From: Deltaproteobacteria bacterium
Lineage (GTDB): Bacteria; Desulfobacterota; Deferrimicrobia; Deferrimicrobiales; Deferrimicrobiaceae
Assembly: GCA_003105225.1 (NCBI GenBank)
Contig: PQAK01000075.1
Coordinates: 1-17,632, forward strand
Direction: 5' to 3'
DNA length: 17,632 nt
This document shows, piece after piece, positions 1 to 7,801 of this stretch. The position numbers and the translations under genes were made by a program. Every line of letters starts with the position of its first letter. The stretch's first letter is position 1. The notes under the pieces are model-generated. The model ran no database searches, was not told the origin of the DNA, and worked only from the letters and a program-made list of their open reading frames with translations.

Positions 1-813
1 ATCACCCAGCCTTCCCACAGGCCGAGCAAGGACTGGCTCAAGGTCGCAAAGACCAGCCGGGCGCTCAACAAGATCCGCGCGTTCGTGCGCCAGGAGCAGC
101 AAGAGAGCAGCCTCGCCCTCGGCCGCCAGATCCTGGAGCGGGAGCTGCGGAAGTACTCCCTCTCCATGAACAAGGTGCTCAAGTCGAAGGAGTTCGAGGA
201 GGCCCTCCAGGAGACCCGCCTGAAAACCGCGGACGACTACTGCATCTCCCTGGGGTACGGCAAGATGTCGTTGCTCCCCCTGCTGCGCCGGCTGGTCCCG
301 CCCGACCAGCTCCAGGAGAAGGTCAAGGAGACCCGGCTGGGGCAGCTGATCAAGCGCGTCACGTCGAAACGGCCGAGCGCGGTCGTCGTGAAGGGGATGG
401 ACGACATCTTCGTCCGGCTCGGGAACTGCTGCCACCCGGTCCCCGGGGACCCGATCGTCGGTTTCATCACGCGCGGCAGGGGAGTGACGATCCACGCCAG
501 GGACTGCCCGAAGGCGCTGGAAAACGACCCGGCCCGCGCGATCGAGGTCGCCTGGGAGGCGGGGAGCAAGGCCGTCCACCCCGTCAAGCTCAAGGTGGTC
601 TGCGCGGACAAACCGGGCCTCCTGGCCGACATCTCCCGCACGATCACCGCGAGCGACGTCGACATCCGGCGCGCGGTCGTCATGACCACCCGGGACCAGA
701 GGGCGATCTGCGACTTCGAGGTGTCGGTCAACGACGCGCAGCACCTCGCGGCGCTCATCAAGTCGATCGAGAAGGTGAAAAACGTATACTCGGTGGAGCG
801 AGGGAAGGGGTAG
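1..813 (+). CDS. rel: Rel/SpoT family (p)ppGpp synthetase/hydrolase, C-terminal part (5' truncated)
   Basis: This is the C-terminal 270 residues of a RelA/SpoT homologue, which makes or degrades the stringent-response alarmone (p)ppGpp. The frame is open from base 1, so the catalytic domains lie upstream of the window. The first residues (PSKDWLKVAKTSRALNKI) are the typical segment after the TGS domain. A helical region follows. Next comes the conserved-cysteine/zinc-finger-like region, with GNCCHPVPGD at about residues 141-150 of the visible part and ARDCP near 166-170. A C-terminal ACT domain starts around residue 192 (VKLKVVCADKPGLLADIS). The C-terminal domains sense the ribosome or amino acids and regulate catalysis. 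Without the hydrolase and synthetase domains I cannot tell a bifunctional Rel from a RelA or SpoT specialist. The stop lies 3 bases before ridA, so the two are probably one operon. Confidence 0.93.
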   Translation: MTQPSHRPSKDWLKVAKTSRALNKIRAFVRQEQQESSLALGRQILERELRKYSLSMNKVLKSKEFEEALQETRLKTADDYCISLGYGKMSLLPLLRRLVPPDQLQEKVKETRLGQLIKRVTSKRPSAVVVKGMDDIFVRLGNCCHPVPGDPIVGFITRGRGVTIHARDCPKALENDPARAIEVAWEAGSKAVHPVKLKVVCADKPGLLADISRTITASDVDIRRAVVMTTRDQRAICDFEVSVNDAQHLAALIKSIEKVKNVYSVERGKG

Positions 814-816
814 GCG

Positions 817-1197
817 ATGCGAAAGACGGTTGCTACGGCTGCGGCCCCCGGAGCCATCGGGCCCTATTCGCAGGCGGTCCGGTCAGGCGGCTTCCTGTTC
901 TGCTCGGGGCAGATCCCCCTGGACCCCGGTACGGGAAAGATGGTGGAGGGGGGGATCGAGGCGCAGACGGAACGCGTCCTGAAGAACCTGGAGGCGGTGC
1001 TGGCGGCGGGAGGCGCGTCGCTGGCGAAGGTGGTCAAGACCACCGTCTACCTGGCGGACCTGGGGGACTTCCCGGCGATGAACGCGGTCTACGGGAAGTT
1101 TTTTCCGGAGCTGCCGCCGGCCCGGGCCACCGTTCAGGCGGCGAAGCTGCCGGCGGGAGCGATGGTGGAGATCGATGCGATCGCAGAAACGGACTGA
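817..1197 (+). CDS. ridA: RidA family reactive intermediate (enamine/imine) deaminase
   Basis: The 126-residue protein matches the usual RidA/YjgF length. The family hydrolyses reactive enamine/imine intermediates, such as 2-aminoacrylate released by PLP-dependent dehydratases, to ketoacids plus ammonia in the cytoplasm. The hallmarks are visible: GPYSQA at residues 15-20, the CSGQIPLDP segment at 29-37, KTTVYLADL near 74-82, and the C-terminal PARATVQAAKLP with Arg103, followed by VEIDAIA with Glu118. Arg103 and Glu118 sit where the substrate-carboxylate-binding Arg and the catalytic-site Glu of RidA fall. The ATG lies 3 bases after the rel stop, and a purine-rich GGAAGGGG inside the end of rel serves as ribosome binding site. 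The gene converges on rpmB with only 8 bases between the stop codons. Confidence 0.95.
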   Translation: MRKTVATAAAPGAIGPYSQAVRSGGFLFCSGQIPLDPGTGKMVEGGIEAQTERVLKNLEAVLAAGGASLAKVVKTTVYLADLGDFPAMNAVYGKFFPELPPARATVQAAKLPAGAMVEIDAIAETD

Positions 1198-1198
1198 T

Positions 1199-1214
1199 GC
1201 CGTCGTCAGACGGC
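1199..1214. terminator. Small hairpin at the ridA/rpmB convergence
   Basis: GCCGTC (1199-1204) and GACGGC (1209-1214) form a perfect 6-bp stem around a 4-base loop, and the loop contains the rpmB stop codon. It lies just after the ridA stop. Neither side has a clear T-tract, so intrinsic termination is only a weak possibility. Confidence 0.25.
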
Positions 1215-1394
1215 CTTGACGACCCGGCCGGACTTGATGCACCGGGTGCAGACCTGGAGGTGCCGCACCGTGCCGCCCTGGATCGTCTTGACGCGCTGGA
1301 TGTTCGGCTTCCAGACCTTCGGGGTCTTGTTGTTCGCGTGGGAAACGTTGTGCCCGAAATTCGGGCCCTTCCCGCAGATTGCGCACTTGGCCAT
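1206..1394 (-). CDS. rpmB: Ribosomal protein L28 (bL28), zinc-ribbon type
   Basis: This 62-residue protein belongs to bL28 of the large ribosomal subunit. It opens with MAKCAICGKGP and carries NVSHANNKTPKVWKPN in the middle. It has two CxxC pairs, Cys4/Cys7 and Cys49/Cys52, and so is the zinc-binding C+ form. I chose the ATG at 1394 although the frame stays open to an ATG at 1424. The family starts exactly at MAKC, and a CGGAGG ribosome binding site (1400-1405 on the complement) sits 5 bases upstream of 1394. The AT-rich stretch 1403-1436 upstream probably holds its promoter. The gene converges with ridA and is divergent from the DUF218 gene. Confidence 0.96.
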   Translation of the reverse strand: MAKCAICGKGPNFGHNVSHANNKTPKVWKPNIQRVKTIQGGTVRHLQVCTRCIKSGRVVKAV

Positions 1395-1436
1395 GGCGTC
1401 CTCCGTAAAATTAACCTTTAACATTTACCATATCCC

Positions 1437-2042
1437 ATGAACGGGATGCAAGATCAAAATCTTTTCCGGCCGCCCAGGAAGAAGGGGATGCGCCGATTCG
1501 CCCTCCTCCTTCTCGTGGTGCTGGCCGGGGGGGCGGCGCTCCCGCACCTGCTTGCCGGCAAGCTCCCCGCCCCGTCCCCGCCCCGGGCCGACGCGATTCT
1601 CGTCCTGACCGGAGACGAGAACCGGATCCCGGAAGGATACCGCGCATGGAAAGAGGGGAAGGCCAGGGAGCTCTACATCCTCGGGGCGGGGGAAGGCGCG
1701 AGGCTGGAAAAGGTACTGCCCGGAGGCCCGGGGATCCCCCCTTCGGAAGCCCGCAAGCTGCACCTCGAAGGGTGGTCGGAAAACACCCTGGAAAACGCCT
1801 ATTCGGCGAAAAGCGTGATCGCGGAGCACGGGTTCCGGAAGGTGATCCTCGTCACGTCGGACTATCACGTGCCCCGGGCGTACCTGTCGTTCCGTACGAT
1901 CCTGCCGAAGACGATCGCGATCGAGGTGATCCCGGTGCGGTCGGAGTGGCGGGAGCGGGGCGTCCTCTACCGCACGCTCCGGCTCTTCTTCGTGGAGGGC
2001 TGGAAATACTGGGGGTACCGGATCTTTCTGTACTGGGAGTAG
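1437..2042 (+). CDS. DUF218 / YdcF-ElyC-SanA family membrane-anchored protein
   Basis: This protein of 201 residues (184 from the later start) has the DUF218 fold. An N-terminal hydrophobic segment (residues 21-40) follows a basic stretch, so it is a signal anchor with the rest outside the cytoplasmic membrane. The family signature follows: ADAILVLTGDENRIPEGYRAW at residues 51-71, ELYILGAG at 78-85, WSENTLENA at 113-121, and VILVTSDYHVPRA at 136-148. DUF218 members such as ElyC and SanA are linked to envelope and peptidoglycan integrity, but the biochemical activity is not established. The start is uncertain. The ATG at 1437 has a poor ribosome binding site and lies where rpmB promoter elements would be. 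The in-frame ATG at 1488 (residue 18) is preceded by AGGAAGAAGGGG and may be the true start. The stop is 3 bases from the convergent purN stop. Confidence 0.82.
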   Translation: MNGMQDQNLFRPPRKKGMRRFALLLLVVLAGGAALPHLLAGKLPAPSPPRADAILVLTGDENRIPEGYRAWKEGKARELYILGAGEGARLEKVLPGGPGIPPSEARKLHLEGWSENTLENAYSAKSVIAEHGFRKVILVTSDYHVPRAYLSFRTILPKTIAIEVIPVRSEWRERGVLYRTLRLFFVEGWKYWGYRIFLYWE

Positions 2043-2045
2043 GAT

Positions 2046-2702
2046 TCAGGCGTCCGGGTTCCGGTGGAAGAACTCCGGGATCCTGGGCTCCCCCTCGATG
2101 CGGACGCGCCTCCCCTCGATCTTGAGCCTCCCCTGGAAGAACAGCCGGATCGCCATCGGGTAGATCCGGTGCTCCTGGACCAGGATCCGCGCCGCGAGCG
2201 ACTCCTCCGTGTCGTCGTCGTATACGGGGACCGCCGCCTGGACGACGATCGGGCCGGAGTCCACCCCCTCGTCCAGGAAATGCACGGTGCACCCGGAAAA
2301 CCGGACGCCGTACTCGAGCGCCTGCTTCGGCCCGTGCGTCCCCGGGAAGGAGGGAAGCAGCGCCGGGTGGATATTGAGGATCCGGTTCGGGAACGCCCGG
2401 ACGAACACCGGGGTCAGCACCCGCATGAATCCGGCCAGGCAGACCAGCGCTGCGCCGCTCCCGCGGATCGTCTCCACCAGCTTCCGGTCGAACGCCTCCC
2501 GGCTGGGAAAGTCCGTGTGGCGGACCACCTCCGTGGGGATGCCGTGCTTTCTGGCGCGCTCCAGGCCGTAGGCTTCCGGCTTGTTGCTGATCACGATCCC
2601 CACGCGGCAGGGGATCTCCCCGCGCAGGGAGGCGTCGAGGATCGCCTGCAGGTTCGAGCCGCTCCCCGAGACGAGAACGGCGATGACCGGCTGCTCGCTC
2701 AT
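2046..2702 (-). CDS. purN: Phosphoribosylglycinamide formyltransferase (GAR transformylase 1)
   Basis: The 218-residue PurN transfers the formyl group of 10-formyltetrahydrofolate to glycinamide ribonucleotide, the third step of de novo purine synthesis. Visible landmarks are the phosphate-binding loop VSGSGSNLQA (11-20), GFMRVL (91-96), the catalytic motif NIHPALLPSFPG (Asn110, His112) and DEGVDSGPI with Asp148. These correspond to the Asn-His-Asp triad of E. coli PurN. Its ATG overlaps the purM stop by 4 bases (ATGA), so it is second in a translationally coupled purM-purN pair. The C-terminal tail after about residue 195 is short and basic, as usual. Confidence 0.97.
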   Translation of the reverse strand: MSEQPVIAVLVSGSGSNLQAILDASLRGEIPCRVGIVISNKPEAYGLERARKHGIPTEVVRHTDFPSREAFDRKLVETIRGSGAALVCLAGFMRVLTPVFVRAFPNRILNIHPALLPSFPGTHGPKQALEYGVRFSGCTVHFLDEGVDSGPIVVQAAVPVYDDDTEESLAARILVQEHRIYPMAIRLFFQGRLKIEGRRVRIEGEPRIPEFFHRNPDA

Positions 2703-3754
2703 CCCTTCCCTCCTTGCAGCAGGACCCGGGCCGGACCTTTCCGCCCCTTCCGGATTTCACCGATGCGCCAGGACGGCTGGCCGGATCCCCGCAGGATCCG
2801 CGCCGCCCGGTCGGCGTCCGCGCCCCGCACGACGAGCACCATCCCGATCCCCATGTTGAAGGTGCGGAAGGCCTCCCCCTCCGGGAGCCTCCCCGCGCGG
2901 ACCAGCGTCCCGAACACCGGCGGCATCGGCCAGCTGCCGGTCCGGACCACGGCGGCGAGCCCGTCCGGCAGCGTCCGCGGCACGTTCCCCGGGATCCCGC
3001 CCCCCGTGATGTGCGCCATGGCGCGGATCCTCACTTTCCGGGCAAGCGCCAGCACCGGGCGGACGTAGATCCGCGTCGGGCGCAACAGCTCTTCGGATAC
3101 CGTCGATCCCCATTCCGGCATGCGCGAGCCGGCCTTCTTCCCGAGGAGATCGAAGACGATCGCGCGCGCCAGCGAGTACCCGTTGCTGTGCAGTCCCGAG
3201 GAGGGAAGGCCCAGCAGGACGTCGCCCGGGCGCACGGTGCGGCCGTCGATGAGATCGCTCCGGTCGACGGCTCCGACCGCGAACCCCGCAAGGTCGAATT
3301 CCCCGCGGGCGTACACGGACGGCATCTCGGCGGTTTCGCCGCCCAGGAGCGCGCAGCCCGCCTGCCGGCAGCCTTCGACGATCCCCGAGACGACCGCCGC
3401 ACCGTCCCGCGCCGACAGCTTTCCCGTCGCGTAGTAGTCGAGGAAGAAGAGGGGCTCCGCGCCGTGGACCAGGATGTCGTTGACGCACATCGCCACGAGG
3501 TCGATGCCGACCGTGTCGAGCTTCCCGGCCATGGCGGCGACCTTGACCTTCGTCCCCACGCCGTCGGTCCCCGACACGAGGACGGGGTCGCGGTACCTGC
3601 GGGCGGGGAAGCGGAAGAAGCCGGCGAACGAACCGATGTCCCCCAGCACTTCCCGCCGTTGGGTGGAGCGCACCATGGGCCGGATGAGGGAGACCATCCG
3701 GTCCCCTTCGTCGATGTCCACTCCCGCGGTTTTGTAGGTCACCGGTTTCTTCAC
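2699..3754 (-). CDS. purM: Phosphoribosylformylglycinamidine cyclo-ligase (AIR synthetase)
   Basis: This protein of 351 residues is PurM, which closes the imidazole ring with ATP to give aminoimidazole ribonucleotide, the fifth purine step. It starts MKKPVTYKTAGVDIDEGD, as the family does. It contains SGTDGVGTKVKVA (ATP and substrate binding), GIDLVAMCVNDILVHGAEPLFFLDY, LLGGETAEMP, GLPSSGLHSNGYSLAR and HITGGGIPGNVPR. I chose the GTG at 3754. An in-frame ATG at 3838 would add 28 residues that match nothing in the family and has no ribosome binding site. By contrast, a GGAG (in GGGGGGAG) lies about 7 bases before the GTG. It overlaps purN by 4 bases, and the two form an operon. Confidence 0.96.
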   Translation of the reverse strand: MKKPVTYKTAGVDIDEGDRMVSLIRPMVRSTQRREVLGDIGSFAGFFRFPARRYRDPVLVSGTDGVGTKVKVAAMAGKLDTVGIDLVAMCVNDILVHGAEPLFFLDYYATGKLSARDGAAVVSGIVEGCRQAGCALLGGETAEMPSVYARGEFDLAGFAVGAVDRSDLIDGRTVRPGDVLLGLPSSGLHSNGYSLARAIVFDLLGKKAGSRMPEWGSTVSEELLRPTRIYVRPVLALARKVRIRAMAHITGGGIPGNVPRTLPDGLAAVVRTGSWPMPPVFGTLVRAGRLPEGEAFRTFNMGIGMVLVVRGADADRAARILRGSGQPSWRIGEIRKGRKGPARVLLQGGKG

Positions 3755-3785
3755 GGCGGCTCTCCCCCCGGAAATCCGTTTCCCT

Positions 3786-3802
3786 GTTACTTGTAACGTA
3801 AC
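3786..3802. promoter_or_regulatory. GTTAC/GTAAC palindrome in the purM upstream region
   Basis: GTTAC-TT-GTAAC (3786-3797) is a perfect inverted repeat, immediately followed by a second direct GTAAC (3798-3802). It lies 32 bases upstream of the purM GTG, in the 156-bp gap between divergent purM and the DUF3047-like gene. It could be an operator or a hairpin in the purM leader. No regulator is identifiable from the sequence. Confidence 0.3.
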
Positions 3803-3910
3803 CGGCCATGGTAATGCCAATGATTTTTCCCCGCTCATCCGTTAAGATAGTCCCGGTCGATGCACGGGCCTCCCGGGCGGTTTTCCGGAGGGAAAAGGAA
3901 AGGGGAGAAG

Positions 3911-4621
3911 ATGACGATCATCGCCTGGCGCCGGCTGCTGCCCGCGCTTCTTTTTTTGCCCTGCCTGCTGGCGCTTCCCGCGCCCCCGGCGAGGGCGGAT
4001 GCGTCCGGCTCGCTTGCCGCCGCCGGATGGGAGGAATCCACCCCCGGGAGGTGGACCCGCCTGGCGGAGCGGAAGGCGGAAGCCAGGGGCAAGACGCTCT
4101 CGGCCGAGTTCGTCCTTTCCCCCGGTAGCGGCGTGGCCTGGGAAAAGAAGGGGAGTTGGACGCCGGGCCCGGAAAACACGCTCTCGTTCGAATTCGCCTG
4201 CGACGGCACGAATCCCTCGTCGAACGACTACGAGGAAACCCAGGCAAGCTTTCCCGTCTTCGTGACCGCGGTGTTCGGCGGGGACTCGGAGGAGGTTCCC
4301 TTTGGGAAACGGATCGCGGGGTTCTTCCGGAAGCTGTGGCACGGCTTCCCGCCGGCGGGTATCCGGATGACCTATGCCGTCGGCAACCGCGTTCCCGTCG
4401 GGTCGATGTACCGGCTGGGCGACGGGCAGACCGTGTTCCTCCTCGCCGGCGAGGAGGAGAAGGGGAAAACGATCCAGGCGAAAAGGAACCTCAAGGAGGA
4501 CTTCATCGCCGCCTACGGACGCCCGCCCAAGGGGCCCGTGACCCGGATCGTCGTCGGCGCGCAGCGCCCCTCGAAGGAAAAGGGAAACCTCAAGGGCCGC
4601 GTCATCCTCACCCTGCCGTAA
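3911..4621 (+). CDS. Exported DUF3047-like protein of unknown function
   Basis: The predicted 236-residue protein starts with a clear signal peptide: MTIIAWRRLLPALLFLP, then a hydrophobic/proline core ending in PPARA before DASG, so cleavage is likely near residue 29. I chose the ATG at 3911 because GGGGAG lies just upstream. The in-frame ATG at 3860 would put 17 polar residues in front of the signal. The mature part is mostly beta-like. It shows features I associate with DUF3047: an acidic turn before a run of hydrophobic strands (NDYEETQASFPVFVTAVF), an Y.-.G...P.G.MY stretch (YAVGNRVPVGSMY), and RNLKEDFIAAYGR near residue 192. No catalytic residues are known for that family. The assignment is by pattern, not alignment, and the function is unknown. 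It is divergent from purM and convergent with the transporter operon. Confidence 0.72.
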   Translation: MTIIAWRRLLPALLFLPCLLALPAPPARADASGSLAAAGWEESTPGRWTRLAERKAEARGKTLSAEFVLSPGSGVAWEKKGSWTPGPENTLSFEFACDGTNPSSNDYEETQASFPVFVTAVFGGDSEEVPFGKRIAGFFRKLWHGFPPAGIRMTYAVGNRVPVGSMYRLGDGQTVFLLAGEEEKGKTIQAKRNLKEDFIAAYGRPPKGPVTRIVVGAQRPSKEKGNLKGRVILTLP

Positions 4622-4656
4622 GGCCCCGGACCCTTCCCGGATTTCCGCTTCGGGGG

Positions 4657-5879
4657 CTATTCGTACCGGAGCGCCTCGATCGGGTCCAGGCGCGACGCCT
4701 TGCGGGCCGGGTAGAAGCCGAAGAAGATCCCCACCGCGGCGGAGAACCCGAAGGCCATGGCGATCGCGCCGGGCAGGACGACCGTCGACCATTCGGCGAA
4801 GTACGAGATGAGCTTCGATCCCCCGACCCCGGTCAGGATGCCGATGGCCCCGCCGGTCAGCGCCAGCACCACCGCCTCGATCAGGAACTGGAGGAGGATG
4901 TCCTTCTCCCTGGCCCCCACCGCCATCCGGATCCCGATCTCCCGGGTGCGCTCCGTCACCGAAACGAGCATGATGTTCATGATGCCGATCCCTCCCACGA
5001 GGAGGGAGACCGAGGCGATCGCCCCCAGCAGGAGGCTCATGACCCGGGTGGAGGCCTCCGCCACGGAGAGCATCTCGGACAGGTTGCGGACCGAAAAGTC
5101 GTCTTCCTGCCCGCGGCCGATCCGGTGACGCTGCCGGATCAGCTCGACCGTCTGGGTTTCCGCCTGCTGGATGCTGTCCGCGTCCGTCGCCTGGACGAGG
5201 ATCGCCCCCACGGTGCCGATGTGCGTGGTCCCGAAGAGCTTCTTCTGGGCGGTGGTGATCGGGACGACCACCGTGTCGTCCTGGTCCTGCCCCTGCATGG
5301 ATTGCCCTTTCGACTCGAGGACCCCCACGACCGTGAACGGGACTTTCTTGATCCGGACGATCTTCCCGATGGGGGATTCCCCCCCGAAAAGGTTCCGGGA
5401 GACCGTCTGGCCCAGCACGGCGACCTTGGTCGACGCGTCCACGTCCTCGGGGCCGAAGGTGCGGCCTTCCGCAAGGCCCCATTCGCGGATGGCGAAATAC
5501 TCGGGCGTCGCCCCCTGGATGATCGTGCTCCAGTTCATGTTCCCGTAGACCACCGGCGCGGCGGAGCGGGTGGTGGCGGCGGCGTAACGGACCGCGGAGA
5601 GCTCCCTGCCGATCGCCTTGTAGTCCGACATCGTGAGGGTGGGCGTCCCGCCGAAACCCGACCGGAGCCCTCCCGAAGTGGTGCTCCCCGGGATGACGAG
5701 AATGAGGTTGGAGCCGATGGAGGCGATCTGCGCGGCGATCCTCTCGTTCGCCCCGGCGCCGACCGCCACCATGGCGATCACGGCGGCCACGCCGATGATC
5801 ATCCCGAGCATCGTCAGGCCCGAGCGCATCTTGTTGGCCCGCAGCGACCGGTAGGCGACTTTCGCGGCGGCGAGCAGGT

Positions 5880-5883
<4 letters not shown>
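4657..5883 (-). CDS. MacB-like ABC transporter permease (FtsX/MacB_PCD)
   Basis: This 408-residue inner-membrane protein has the MacB/LolC-type layout. A first helix follows RSLRANKMRSGLTMLGMIIGVAAVIAM (residues about 13-39). A large periplasmic domain (about 45-280) includes VAVLGQTVSRNLFGGESPIGK. Three C-terminal helices carry the FtsX domain, with GGIGIMNIMLVSVTERTREIGIRMAVGAR around 297-325 and the terminal YPARKASRLDPIEALRYE. Such permeases use ATP hydrolysis in the partner subunit to drive periplasmic substrates out through a TolC-like channel by a mechanotransmission mechanism. The start is a GTG overlapping the ATPase stop (GTGA). It is the last gene of the four-gene operon. Unlike E. 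coli MacB, ATPase and permease are separate polypeptides. The substrate cannot be read from the sequence. Confidence 0.93.
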
Positions 5884-6605
<722 letters not shown>

Positions 6606-6607
6606 GA

Positions 6608-7801
6608 TTACCGGAACCCCCGCATCCCGATGGGCGAACCGCCGGCGGGGGACGCGCCTGCGGCGCGGACCTCCTCGGTGATCAGCGCCTCCCCCTCCTT
6701 CAGGTTCCCCTCGGCGAGCTGGGTGAACGTCCCGTCGCTGATCCCGGGCTTCACGGGCACCGCCTGCGGCGTTCCGTCCTTGCCGAGGATGTAGACCCGC
6801 GCTCCGCCCGCATCCTTCCGGTCCGCCGCCTTCCCTTCGGGCCTGCCCTTCCCGGACGGGCGGTACCGCAGCGCCGCGTTGGGGATCTTCAGCACCCCTT
6901 CGACGGTCCGGGTCAGGATCGACACGTTGGTCGTCATCCCGGGCTTGAGCAGCATCTCCTTGTTGTCCACCGCGATGACGACGTCGTAGGTCACGACGTT
7001 CTGGGTGATGATCGGGGAGTTGCGCACCTGGTGCACCATCCCCGTGAAGGTCTTTTCCGGGTAGGCGTCCACGGTGAAGTTGGCCGTCTGCCCCACCTTC
7101 GCGTTCCCGATGTCGGCCTCGTCGACGTTCGTGTCGATCTGCATCTTCGTCAGGTCCTGCGCGATGGTGAACAGGGTGGGGGTCTGGAAGCTGGCCGCCA
7201 CCGTCTGCCCGACGTCCACGTTCCGCGATACCACGGTGCCGTTGACCGGGGAGTAGATCGTGGTGTAGCCGAGGTTCGCCTCCGCGACGGAGAGCGCTCC
7301 CCTGGCCTGCTCCACCTGGGCCGCCGCCGACTGGACCGCCGCCTCCGCGGCCTCGTAGTCGGTCTGGGAATTGTCCACGTCCGCCTGGGAGACGAACCCG
7401 TCCCGGATGAGTTCCTTGTTGCGCCGCAGCGTCCGAAGGGAATTGGCCGCGGTCACCTTCGCTTTTTCCAGGTTCGCTTTCGCGTTGTCCAACCCCCCCC
7501 GGGACTGCCGGACGGAGGCCTCGAAGAGCCGCGTATCGATCTGCGCGATCGGCTGCCCCTTTTTCACCTGGGAGTTGAAGTCGACGAAGATCTTGCTGAT
7601 CGTGCCCGACACCTGGCTTCCCACCTGGACGGTGGTGACCGCGTTCAGGGTCCCCGTTGCGGACACCGACTGGGTGATATCGCCCCGCTCCACCCGGGAC
7701 GTCTTGAAGGGCGGGGCCTTCTGGTTCTTCGCAAGGTACAGGTAGGCTCCCCCGGCCGCGAGCAGCACGGCCGCGAGGATGAAGGCGATCGTCTTCTTCA
7801 T
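6608..7801 (-). CDS. MacA-like periplasmic adaptor (HlyD/RND membrane fusion protein)
   Basis: This 397-residue protein bridges the inner-membrane ABC transporter and the outer-membrane channel. It begins MKKTIAFILAAVLLAAGGAYL, a signal anchor. A beta-strand entry follows with VERGDITQSVSATGTLNAVTTVQVGSQVSG (MacA-type, residues about 37-66). The lipoyl half-motif VKKGQPIAQID comes next, then an alpha-helical hairpin (about 93-175) rich in Ala, Gln and Glu, and the second lipoyl half IYSPVNGTVVSRNVDVGQTV. The beta-barrel has TVDAYPEKTFTGMVHQVRNSP, and the membrane-proximal domain includes LLKPGMTTNVSI. The C-terminal part from about 325 has a Lys/Gly-rich insertion (PSGKGRPEGKAADRKDAGG). The ATG at 7801 overlaps the TolC-like gene's stop (ATGA), and GGAAGG lies upstream. 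Confidence 0.94.
   Translation of the reverse strand: MKKTIAFILAAVLLAAGGAYLYLAKNQKAPPFKTSRVERGDITQSVSATGTLNAVTTVQVGSQVSGTISKIFVDFNSQVKKGQPIAQIDTRLFEASVRQSRGGLDNAKANLEKAKVTAANSLRTLRRNKELIRDGFVSQADVDNSQTDYEAAEAAVQSAAAQVEQARGALSVAEANLGYTTIYSPVNGTVVSRNVDVGQTVAASFQTPTLFTIAQDLTKMQIDTNVDEADIGNAKVGQTANFTVDAYPEKTFTGMVHQVRNSPIITQNVVTYDVVIAVDNKEMLLKPGMTTNVSILTRTVEGVLKIPNAALRYRPSGKGRPEGKAADRKDAGGARVYILGKDGTPQAVPVKPGISDGTFTQLAEGNLKEGEALITEEVRAAGASPAGGSPIGMRGFR

Noticed and set aside
2064..3796. Long plus-strand frames opposite purN and purM
   Set aside because: Compositionally biased antisense shadows of two fully recognisable purine genes.
4622..4656. A terminator between the convergent DUF3047-like gene and permease
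   Set aside because: GCCCC and GGGGC can pair for only 5 bases with mismatches beyond, and there is no T-tract.
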